Assembly (NCBI GenBank): GCA_024684665.1
Contig: JAIKWN010000272.1
Coordinates: 1-15,602 of the forward strand
Length of the DNA stretch: 15,602 bases
Direction of reading: 5' to 3'
Source: Clostridiales bacterium
GTDB lineage: Bacteria > Bacillota_A > Clostridia > Christensenellales > Aristaeellaceae
The notes below the pieces were generated by a model. That model ran no database searches. It was not told where the DNA came from and was given only the letters and a program-made list of their open reading frames with translations. The translations under genes were made by a program, and so were the position numbers. This document shows, in pieces, positions 1-6,334 of this stretch (its first letter is position 1; each line of letters starts with the position of its first letter).

Positions 1-75
1 TGGAGGCGCCATCCAGACTCGAACTGGAGAATAAAGCTTTTGCAGAGCTTTGCCTTACCACTTGGCTATGGCGCC
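1..75 (-). tRNA. tRNA-Cys (GCA)
   Basis: The reverse complement folds as a full cloverleaf. A 7-bp acceptor stem pairs 69-75 with 5-11, the anticodon stem is AAGCT/AGCTT, and the loop CTGCAAA carries anticodon GCA. The discriminator base is U, as expected for bacterial tRNA-Cys, and CCA is encoded (complement of 1-3). It is the last gene of the tRNA cluster visible here; the cluster may continue beyond the window edge. Confidence 0.95.
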
Positions 76-77
76 GA

Positions 78-152
78 TGGAGCGGTAGACGAGATTCGGA
101 CTCGCGACATCCACCTTGGCAAGGTGGCACTCTACCACTGAGCTACTACCGC
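78..152 (-). tRNA. tRNA-Gly (GCC)
   Basis: On the minus strand the acceptor GCGGTAG (146-152) pairs with 82-88. The anticodon stem CCACC/GGTGG encloses loop TTGCCAA, giving anticodon GCC. The discriminator is U and CCA is encoded. It lies 2 nt from tRNA-Cys and 6 nt from tRNA-Phe, so it is almost certainly processed from a common precursor. Confidence 0.95.
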
Positions 153-158
153 AAAAAA

Positions 159-234
159 TGGTGCCCAGGGGCGGAATCGAACCACCGACACGGAGATTTT
201 CAGTCTCCTGCTCTACCGACTGAGCTACCTGGGC
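159..234 (-). tRNA. tRNA-Phe (GAA)
   Basis: On the minus strand the acceptor GCCCAGG (228-234) pairs with CCTGGGC, the D arm is canonical, and the anticodon stem GGAGA/TCTCC encloses loop CTGAAAA with anticodon GAA. The discriminator is A and CCA is encoded. It is the middle gene of the five-tRNA cluster. Confidence 0.96.
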
Positions 235-237
235 AAA

Positions 238-314
238 TGGCGACGCGGAAGGGGCTCGAACCCTCGACCTCCAGCGTGACAGGCTGGCATTCTAACCAAC
301 TGAACTACCGCGCC
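238..314 (-). tRNA. tRNA-Asp (GTC)
   Basis: On the minus strand the acceptor GGCGCGG (308-314) pairs with CCGCGTC through one G-U pair. The anticodon stem CCAGC/GCTGG encloses loop CTGTCAC with anticodon GTC. The discriminator is G, typical of tRNA-Asp, and CCA is encoded. Confidence 0.95.
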
Positions 315-318
315 AAGT

Positions 319-394
319 TGGTGGGAACAACAGGGCTCGAACCTGTGACCCTCTGCTTGTAAGGCAGATGCTCTCCCAGCTGAGCTATGCTCCC
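319..394 (-). tRNA. tRNA-Val (TAC)
   Basis: On the minus strand the acceptor GGGAGCA (388-394) pairs with TGTTCCC through one G-U pair. The anticodon stem TCTGC/GCAGA encloses loop CTTACAA with anticodon TAC. The discriminator is A and CCA is encoded. It is the promoter-proximal gene of the cluster. Confidence 0.96.
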
Positions 395-443
395 GGGCGG
401 CGCCGCATCGCAAATCTTGTGCCGAGCACGGCGACCGGATCGT

Positions 444-472
444 ATGATACAGGATTTTTGCCCGTTTGTCAA
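444..472 (-). promoter_or_regulatory. Promoter of the tRNA cluster
   Basis: Reading the minus strand, TTGACA (467-472) is followed by a 17-nt spacer and TATCAT (444-449). This is a near-consensus vegetative sigma promoter. The predicted start near 437 gives a leader of about 40 nt before tRNA-Val. It faces away from the rnhA promoter, so 395-657 is a divergent regulatory interval. Confidence 0.85.
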
Positions 473-566
473 CTGTTTTTGTAAACCATTTTTGCGCGGC
501 GGCTATCCGCAGCTATCCGGCCGGCTGTCTGCTGTGATGCATACCATGCCGGAAACCTCACCCGGC

Positions 567-595
567 TTGAAGCGGAGCGTAGATTCTGCTATACT
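567..595 (+). promoter_or_regulatory. Promoter of rnhA
   Basis: TTGAAG (567-572), a 17-nt spacer and TATACT (590-595) form a good vegetative promoter with an expected start near 602, about 55 nt before the rnhA ATG. Between the tRNA promoter and this element I see nothing else recognisable. The ribosome binding site of rnhA is weak: only an AAGAG at usable distance, with a better purine run (GGAAAGGGA) lying too far upstream. Confidence 0.75.
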
Positions 596-657
596 GCCGG
601 CACCGCTTCCGAGGCGGGCATATTACGGAAAGGGAAGCTTTTAAGAGCGATCCATTT

Positions 658-1104
658 ATGAAAAAAGTTACAATCTACACAGATGGCGCGTGTTCAGGAA
701 ATCCTGGCCCGGGAGGCTGGGGCTGCATCCTGATCTATGGGGAGCGCAGACTGGAAAAATCCGGATATGATCCTGAAACCACCAACAATCGCATGGAACT
801 CACAGCAGCCATCGAAGGTCTGAAGACCCTGAAGGAGCCCTGCGAAGCGGAGGTCTATACGGATTCTGCGTATCTGTTTAACGCATTTGAGCAGGGCTGG
901 ATTATCAAATGGATGCGAAACGGGTGGAAGACCGCAGCCAAAACGCCCGTGGAGAACCAGGATCTCTGGAACGAGCTTCTTTCACTCGGCAGGACACATA
1001 CGGTGCACTATCATAAGGTAAAAGGACATGCGGATAATCCCCTGAACAACCGCTGCGATCAGCTGGCCACAGGGGAAATCCGGCGCCGCAACAACGCAAA
1101 TTGA
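658..1104 (+). CDS. rnhA: Ribonuclease HI
   Basis: RNase HI cleaves the RNA strand of RNA-DNA hybrids in the cytoplasm, removing R-loops, Okazaki primers and misincorporated ribonucleotides. The 148-residue protein is the usual length for the bacterial single-domain enzyme, with no N-terminal hybrid-binding domain. It opens with YTDGACSGNPGPGGWG. The four acidic metal ligands of the family are visible as D9, E47 (in NNRMELTA), D69 (in YTDS) and D134 (in NNRCDQLA), and the catalytic-loop histidine is H124 (VKGHAD). It has its own promoter, and the next gene has a separate strong promoter overlapping its stop codon, so it is probably monocistronic or read through weakly. The ATG is chosen because the conserved first beta strand begins immediately after it. 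Identification is very secure. Confidence 0.97.
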   Translation: MKKVTIYTDGACSGNPGPGGWGCILIYGERRLEKSGYDPETTNNRMELTAAIEGLKTLKEPCEAEVYTDSAYLFNAFEQGWIIKWMRNGWKTAAKTPVENQDLWNELLSLGRTHTVHYHKVKGHADNPLNNRCDQLATGEIRRRNNAN

Positions 1105-1129
1105 CATCCCGCGTCCGAAACTTTATAAT
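1101..1129 (+). promoter_or_regulatory. Perfect-consensus promoter for trkA-trkH operon
   Basis: TTGACA (1101-1106), a 17-nt spacer and TATAAT (1124-1129) match the vegetative sigma consensus at all twelve positions with ideal spacing. The -35 box contains the rnhA stop codon (1102-1104). Transcription should start near 1136. The short leader holds a small inverted repeat (GCGCA at 1151-1155, TGCGC at 1159-1163) and the GGGAGAG ribosome binding site before the ATG at 1178. Confidence 0.9.
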
Positions 1130-1177
1130 ATCAACAATAGTAATCATAAGGCGCAATTTGCGCGGACGGGAGAGACT

Positions 1178-2572
1178 ATGCAGAGAACGGCCGGAAAACG
1201 GAAGGCAGAAGGCCTTCGGATCATCGTCGTGGGCTGCGGAAAAGTGGGGTATACGCTGGTGGAGGAACTGGCCCGGGAGGGGCATGACCTTACCGTGGTG
1301 GATACCCAGGAACGGGTGATCTCCGATGTTACAGATTCCTTCGATGTTATGGGCATCGTGGGAAACGGCGGCAGTCTGCAGGTTCTTGAGGATGCTGGGC
1401 TGGAAGAGGCGGACGTGCTCATCGCTGTGACGGGTCAGGACGAACTGAACCTTCTGTGCTGCACGCTGGCCAAGAAGGTCGGCGTTGCGCTCGCTGCGAT
1501 CGCACGGGTGCGCAACCCGGATTACAGCGAAGAACTCAACTATCTGCGCAAGCAGCTGGGCCTCGCGATGATCATTAATCCGGACATGGAGGCGGCCCGC
1601 GAGGTTTCCCGCATCATTTCCCGTCCCCGCGCCCTGGCAGTTACCGCCTTCGCCAAGGGACACGCAGAACTCGTTCGCTTCGTCATCCCGGAGAGGAATG
1701 TGCTCTCCGGCAAGCGCATCATGGATCTTGAACCCGTCTTCGGATTCGGCTTCTTGGTCTGCGCGGTCGAACGGGATCATGAAGTGCATATCCCCGGGGG
1801 CGCTTTTACGCTTGAAGCCGGGGACGAGATTTCCATCCTCGCCAAGGCGAAAGACGTGCACCGGGTCTTTGAATCTATCGGCATGGGCGGCCCGGCGGCG
1901 AAAAGCTGCATGATCGTGGGCGGAGGGCATTCCTCCTACTACCTGGCGCGGCGTCTGATCAACCAGCATATGGACGTTAAGATCATCGAGAAGAGCAGGG
2001 AACGCTGCAAGTGGCTTATGACCGCACTGCCCCGGACCCTTGTGGTCTGCGGGGACGGAAGCGACGAGCGTGTTCTTCTGGAAGAAGGCATTGAGACGCG
2101 GGACGCTTTCTGTGCCCTTACCGGGATTGACGAGGAAAACATCATGCTTTCCCTCTACGCAGGACAGTTCCGCGGCCTGAAAACCATCACGAAGATCAAC
2201 CGCATTGGCTTTTCCGAAGTGGTAAGCAGCTTGGGCCTCGGGAGCGTAGTCTATCCGAAGCACATTGTGGCGGAAGCAATCATTGCTTATGTCCGCGCCC
2301 GGGCTAATACGGTGGGAAGCAATGTGGAGACGATGTACCATTTGTTCGACGGTAGGGTGGAAGCGGTTGAGTTCCATATCCGGGCAGATGCACCGGTTCT
2401 TGGGATTCCGCTCATGCAGATGAAGCTGAAGGACAACCTGCTGATCGCCTGTATCAACCGGCGTGGCAAGGTCTTCTTCCCCCGCGGCATGGACGTGCTG
2501 GAAGCGGAGGATACGGTTGTGATCGTGACGAAGCATTCGGGCTTCTCCGATGTTACCGACATTCTGAGGTAA
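1178..2572 (+). CDS. trkA: Trk potassium uptake system, NAD-binding subunit TrkA
   Basis: TrkA is the cytoplasmic gating subunit that binds nucleotide and controls the TrkH potassium channel. The 464 residues form the classical duplicated architecture: RCK_N, TrkA_C, RCK_N, TrkA_C. The first Rossmann loop is GCGKVG at 19-24, followed by D42 at the end of the second strand, which favours NAD over NADP. The second loop is GGGHSS at 248-253, where the last glycine of GxGxxG is replaced by serine, with E271 in the acidic position. About 12 basic residues precede the first strand compared with typical TrkA. I keep this ATG because GGGAGAG lies just upstream and no later start is well placed. It is first in the operon and sits 4 nt before trkH, which fits stoichiometric production of the two subunits. 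Confidence 0.95.
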   Translation: MQRTAGKRKAEGLRIIVVGCGKVGYTLVEELAREGHDLTVVDTQERVISDVTDSFDVMGIVGNGGSLQVLEDAGLEEADVLIAVTGQDELNLLCCTLAKKVGVALAAIARVRNPDYSEELNYLRKQLGLAMIINPDMEAAREVSRIISRPRALAVTAFAKGHAELVRFVIPERNVLSGKRIMDLEPVFGFGFLVCAVERDHEVHIPGGAFTLEAGDEISILAKAKDVHRVFESIGMGGPAAKSCMIVGGGHSSYYLARRLINQHMDVKIIEKSRERCKWLMTALPRTLVVCGDGSDERVLLEEGIETRDAFCALTGIDEENIMLSLYAGQFRGLKTITKINRIGFSEVVSSLGLGSVVYPKHIVAEAIIAYVRARANTVGSNVETMYHLFDGRVEAVEFHIRADAPVLGIPLMQMKLKDNLLIACINRRGKVFFPRGMDVLEAEDTVVIVTKHSGFSDVTDILR

Positions 2573-2576
2573 TGCT

Positions 2577-4082
2577 ATGCAGAGTGTCATTTACATCCTT
2601 GGCTGGATTCTGAACATCGAGTCTGCCTTCATGACGCTTCCTGCGGTGACTGCCGCGATTTATCAAGAGCGGCAGGGTTTTGCTTATGTCTCCGGAATGA
2701 TCCTTACGGCAGGGATAGGTATCCTGCTTACGCGGAAGAAACCCGCAGATATGCGCTTTTACATGCGGGAGGGCTTTGTCGCCACCGCCCTTGGCTGGAT
2801 CGTCATGTCGGTGTTCGGCTGCCTGCCATTTTATTGGACGGGGGAAATTCCGCATTTTGTGGATGCCCTTTTTGAGACAGTATCCGGCTTTACGACAACA
2901 GGAGCCAGCATCCTGCCGGAAGTTGAGAGCATGAGCCATTGCTCCATGCTCTGGCGTTGTTTTACCCACTGGATCGGCGGCATGGGCGTTCTGGTATTCC
3001 TGCTGGCGGTCCTGCCCATGGTGGGCGGAAGCAACATGCAGCTCATGCGGGCGGAAAGCCCCGGACCCTCCGTCGGAAAACTGGTGCCTAAGGTAAGGGT
3101 TACCGCTCTTATGCTCTATAAGCTGTACATTGCGCTGACACTTGCGGAGATGGTCGCGCTCGTCTTGGCTGGTCTGACGCCATACCAGGCGATCTGCACG
3201 GCCTTCGGCACGGCGGGCACGGGTGGCTTCGGCTTCAAAAATGATTCGTTCGGAAGCTTTTCAGCGCTTGTACAATGGATCGTCGCCGTGTTCATGATGC
3301 TCTTCGGCGTTAATTTCAATGTATACTATCTTCTGTTCGTGCGCCGCTTCCGCGAGGCAGGCAGATGCGAGGAAATGCGGTGGTATGTCGGTCTCGTCGC
3401 GGCTTCGACGCTGATCGTCACCCTTAACCTGCGCCTCTGCGGGATGGGTGGTTCGTTTTTTGAAGCGCTGCGCCACGCCTATTTCCAGGTCTGCACCGTT
3501 ATGACTACGACCGGGTATTCCACCGCGGATTTCAATTTGTGGCCAGCGTTCTCCCGTGGGCTCCTCGTGGTGCTCATGTTCGTGGGCGCCTGCGCCGGTT
3601 CTACCGGCGGCGGCCTTAAGGTCAGCCGAATTGTGATAGGTGCGAAAGGTCTGCGCGCCTATCTGGGTTCGTTCCTGCATCCCCGTGCGCTCCGGCAGGT
3701 GCGCTTTGAGGGAAAGGACGTGGACAGCGCGGTGATGCGGGGCGTGACGGTGTATTTTATCGCCGTAGCCGCCGTATTCGTACCTTCGTTTATGATCCTG
3801 ACCCTGGAAGGAAAGGACCTTGAAACCTGCTTCACCGCCGTGGCGGCGACCTTCAACAACATCGGTCCCGGACTTTCCGGCGTCGGTCCCATGGCGAATT
3901 ACGGGCATTTCACGGCGTTGTCGAAGATCGTTATGATCTTTGACATGCTAGCCGGACGTCTTGAGATCTTCCCGATGCTGCTGCTTCTCTATCCACCCCT
4001 CTGGCGGGAGATGGCAGAGGACACGAGAAGAAGGGTGCGCCGGGAGGTCCAAAGGTGGCAGACGCTGGAGAACAGAAAGTAA
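2577..4082 (+). CDS. trkH: Trk potassium uptake channel subunit TrkH
   Basis: TrkH is the membrane channel subunit for potassium (or sodium-coupled potassium) uptake, gated by TrkA. The 501-residue protein is strongly hydrophobic, and the four pore repeats of the superfamily can be picked out by their filter segments: TTTGAS at 106-111, GTAGTGGFG at about 211-219, TTTGYS at 310-315 and TFNNIGPG at 425-432. After the third filter comes the glycine-rich [12 protein letters not shown] intramembrane segment, the gating loop in TrkH structures. The C-terminus carries the conserved [11 protein letters not shown] helix. GAGGT at 2566-2570, inside the end of trkA, is its ribosome binding site, so translation is probably coupled to trkA. 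The phosphatase gene follows after 27 nt. Length and motifs are those of a complete, functional protein. Confidence 0.95.
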   Translation: MQSVIYILGWILNIESAFMTLPAVTAAIYQERQGFAYVSGMILTAGIGILLTRKKPADMRFYMREGFVATALGWIVMSVFGCLPFYWTGEIPHFVDALFETVSGFTTTGASILPEVESMSHCSMLWRCFTHWIGGMGVLVFLLAVLPMVGGSNMQLMRAESPGPSVGKLVPKVRVTALMLYKLYIALTLAEMVALVLAGLTPYQAICTAFGTAGTGGFGFKNDSFGSFSALVQWIVAVFMMLFGVNFNVYYLLFVRRFREAGRCEEMRWYVGLVAASTLIVTLNLRLCGMGGSFFEALRHAYFQVCTVMTTTGYSTADFNLWPAFSRGLLVVLMFVGACAGSTGGGLKVSRIVIGAKGLRAYLGSFLHPRALRQVRFEGKDVDSAVMRGVTVYFIAVAAVFVPSFMILTLEGKDLETCFTAVAATFNNIGPGLSGVGPMANYGHFTALSKIVMIFDMLAGRLEIFPMLLLLYPPLWREMAEDTRRRVRREVQRWQTLENRK

Positions 4083-4109
4083 ACCCGGATCACTGGAAGG
4101 AGACAGAGT

Positions 4110-5660
4110 ATGGAGAAGAGACCATGGGCTCCTGATGGCAGTGCCTTTTTGAGACAGCGGCGCTTTTTCGCGTTGGGATTCTCTCTGTGTCTCTTAGTGG
4201 TAGCGGTGATCTTTTCCTTGAATCTCCACTTTTTTGAGGCGGAGAGGACAACCCCTGCAACTCTCTACAATCTTGGGATCGACCTGATGGGCTCGGCAGT
4301 AGCAGCGCTCCTGTTCTACGGCAGCGTGGGGCGAAACCAAGAAGATAAGAGCGCACTCAATTTCGGCCCCGTGATCCTGATCAACAGCGTATCCTTCCTG
4401 CTGAACGCTTTAGAGTGGATCGCATCTGGCGTACCGGAATACCGCTTTTTCCATCTGCTCGTATGTGTCCTGGACGACGGCTGCGACATCATACTCATCT
4501 ATTTCTTCTGGCAGTATATACGGGAGGTCATAGGGACGCGGGATCGTCAGGGCGAGCGGCTGAATCGCCTGGTCGGTTTTCTAGTGATTCCTACAGAACT
4601 GCTGATTTTTGCAAATCTGTTCGTGCCGATTTTGTTTTCGGTGAACGCAGAGGGAGTCTTTGAGCAGGGAAGGCTGTACTGGCTTGCCGACGTGTATCTC
4701 CTGTTTGTCGCTGCTGTCGAGTTCCCGAGGATCTTGATCTCGAAAGCGCCCCTTCGGCAGAAGGTCGTGGTATCGATCTTCATCGCAGCGCCCTGCCTGC
4801 ACTATCTCATGACTATCGGAATGCATGGATATGCCACGCGGGAAGGCGTGATCCTTCTCTCCATTCTTCTGATTTATGAGGTCCTCTTTGAGGAACGGAG
4901 TGAGAGCCTGTCCGCGGCGAGAAAAGAAATGGAAAACGCTGCGGAACTCCAGCAGGCCATGCTCCCCGGCGGGAAGAAAACGGGGGAAATGGATGGACGC
5001 TGCATGCTTGCTGCCTCCATGGAACCCGCGCGGGTAGTGGGTGGCGATTTCTACGATTATTTCCCGGTGGATGAAAACCACCTGGCGCTGGTTATTGCGG
5101 ACGTGTCGGACAAGGGGCTGCCTGCGGGGCTCTTTATGATGTCCGTGAAAAACCTGCTCCATTCTCGTGCCCGGCAGGGCGGAACGCCGGCGGAAATCCT
5201 GTCGGACGTGAATGCGGATCTTACAGAAAACAACGTGACTGGCATGTTCGTGACAGTCTGGATGGGGATCCTGGATCTTTCGACCGGTGAAATGGTTTGC
5301 GCAAATGCGGGACATGAGTATCCGATGCTGCGAAGCGGAAATGGCGGCTTTTGCCTTTTTCGGGACCAGCATGGGTTTGTACTCGGGGGCATGGCGGGCA
5401 TGAAGTACCGGGATTATACGCTGCATCTCTCCCCGGGAGACGCAGTCTTCGTTTATACCGACGGACTCACGGAAGCAAACAATCCCGCAGGAGAACAGTT
5501 TGGACTGGCACGGCTTGAGGCGGCGCTTTCCGCGGCAGCTGGAAGGGCACCGAAGGAAATCCTTGCAAGTGCAAGGGAATATGAGCAGGCTTTCGTAAAT
5601 GGAGCGGAACAGTTCGATGACCTGACCATGCTGTGCCTGGAATACAGGGGGAGCGTTTGA
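4110..5660 (+). CDS. Membrane-anchored SpoIIE-type (PP2C) serine/threonine phosphatase
   Basis: The N-terminal half (about residues 15-265) is a hydrophobic domain with roughly seven or eight membrane helices of no family I can name. A linker helix of about 267-295 follows, with the ELQQAMLP motif typical just before RsbU-like catalytic domains, and then a SpoIIE/PP2C phosphatase domain to residue 516. The metal-binding aspartates are present: D313 (VGGDFYD), D331 (IADVSDKG), D451 (YTDGLTE) and D503/D504 (FDDLTM), plus the NAGH motif. Such enzymes usually dephosphorylate anti-anti-sigma factors or other STAS proteins in response to a sensor domain. No STAS, anti-sigma or sigma gene is in this window, so the substrate is unknown. 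GGAAGGAG (4095-4102) supports the start. It follows trkH by 27 nt with no promoter visible, so it should be expressed with the potassium transporter. Confidence 0.9.
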   Translation: MEKRPWAPDGSAFLRQRRFFALGFSLCLLVVAVIFSLNLHFFEAERTTPATLYNLGIDLMGSAVAALLFYGSVGRNQEDKSALNFGPVILINSVSFLLNALEWIASGVPEYRFFHLLVCVLDDGCDIILIYFFWQYIREVIGTRDRQGERLNRLVGFLVIPTELLIFANLFVPILFSVNAEGVFEQGRLYWLADVYLLFVAAVEFPRILISKAPLRQKVVVSIFIAAPCLHYLMTIGMHGYATREGVILLSILLIYEVLFEERSESLSAARKEMENAAELQQAMLPGGKKTGEMDGRCMLAASMEPARVVGGDFYDYFPVDENHLALVIADVSDKGLPAGLFMMSVKNLLHSRARQGGTPAEILSDVNADLTENNVTGMFVTVWMGILDLSTGEMVCANAGHEYPMLRSGNGGFCLFRDQHGFVLGGMAGMKYRDYTLHLSPGDAVFVYTDGLTEANNPAGEQFGLARLEAALSAAAGRAPKEILASAREYEQAFVNGAEQFDDLTMLCLEYRGSV

Positions 5661-5747
5661 AGTAAGTGTGCGTCAACGTTTTACTAAGGAATCAATGAGT
5701 CGGTGCGTGATGCTGACACATATATTATTCCGATGGGAGGGCATCTC

Positions 5748-6293
5748 ATGAAAAAAACATGGATCGCAATTCTTTTCATCGCGCTTCTCACCATTTGTTT
5801 CACGGCTCTTTCGGAGATGGATCATCACGATTTCTTTCTGGCAAACCTGCCGGAAAAAGGAATCACGCCGATTGACGATCCGGCGGCGGTCGCTCAAAAG
5901 ATGAGGAAGACGCCGAAAGTCCGCCCGAACAAGGCCCGCTTTCGGCACTACGAGGACGGCGCGCAGTTCGTGGATCTGCCGGGCGGGGGCTTTCTGGCCA
6001 TCTGGAACGATGTGACCGTTCTAGACGATTCGCTTGACGGATGCACGATCCATTATAAAAGCACGGCTGGCCTAAGGCCGGCGCAGTTTTTACTTGAGGG
6101 AGAGGCCTTGCGGGAAAAGGCCGCCGCTCACGAAGAGGGAGCGAGAATGCTCATTGTCCGCCGGACGGGAAACGGCGGCGTTCAGGGGCTTCATATGGGA
6201 TTCGGGTCGTACGACGGCGAAAGCGCGATTGTCAGCCTGACGGAAGAAATGACAAGAACCAGCTATGAAGGCCGCACGGAGAGATCACGGTAA
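5748..6293 (+). CDS. Secreted surface protein, N-terminal fragment (frameshifted)
   Basis: This is the first part of a secreted protein of unknown function. The ATG at 5748 is chosen over an earlier in-frame ATG (5703) because GGGAGGG (5735-5741) lies just upstream and a signal peptide begins there: KK, a hydrophobic core of about 16 residues, and a likely cleavage site after ALS at residue 22. C17 is not in a lipobox (the preceding residue is I), so a lipoprotein is unlikely. The remaining 160 residues are mixed and beta-rich. I recognise no catalytic motif. The last six or so codons of this frame (reading to TERSR) look like out-of-frame translation. The adjacent frame carries a more natural continuation, so this and the ORF ending at 9265 appear to be one gene. 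The 87-nt gap from the phosphatase gene shows no clear terminator or promoter. Confidence 0.75.
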   Translation: MKKTWIAILFIALLTICFTALSEMDHHDFFLANLPEKGITPIDDPAAVAQKMRKTPKVRPNKARFRHYEDGAQFVDLPGGGFLAIWNDVTVLDDSLDGCTIHYKSTAGLRPAQFLLEGEALREKAAAHEEGARMLIVRRTGNGGVQGLHMGFGSYDGESAIVSLTEEMTRTSYEGRTERSR

Positions 6294-6334
6294 AGGAAAC
6301 GCCAAAGGTACTGAACTACCTCCGTGGCTACACC
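6269..6334 (+). other. Probable frameshift junction in the surface-protein gene
   Basis: The upstream frame stops at TAA 6291-6293. The -1 frame is open from 6269 and continues without a stop into the ORF that begins with ATG at 6335. Its 22 codons before that ATG read as ordinary protein (GEITVKETPKVLNYLRGYT), and the ATG has no ribosome binding site. Restoring one base near 6277 would give SYEGRTGEITVKE and a single protein of about 1172 residues. No slippery heptamer is visible in the overlap, so a mutation or sequencing error is more likely than programmed frameshifting. Confidence 0.7.

Noticed and set aside
387..644. An 85-codon plus-strand ORF in the divergent tRNA/rnhA interval
   Set aside because: It overlaps the tRNA-Val gene end and both divergent promoters, has no ribosome binding site and no family resemblance.
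905..2590. A 561-codon ORF on the minus strand opposite rnhA and trkA
   Set aside because: It is a by-product of codon bias in trkA; it has no ribosome binding site and no recognisable domains, and trkA is clearly the real gene.
5748..5813. Lipoprotein signal in the surface protein (C17)
   Set aside because: The residue before the cysteine is isoleucine and the context does not match a lipobox; an ordinary signal peptide fits better.
6263..6293. Programmed -1 ribosomal frameshifting to join the two surface-protein ORFs
   Set aside because: The frames overlap only at 6269-6293 and that stretch contains no X XXY YYZ slippery heptamer or clear downstream stimulatory structure.
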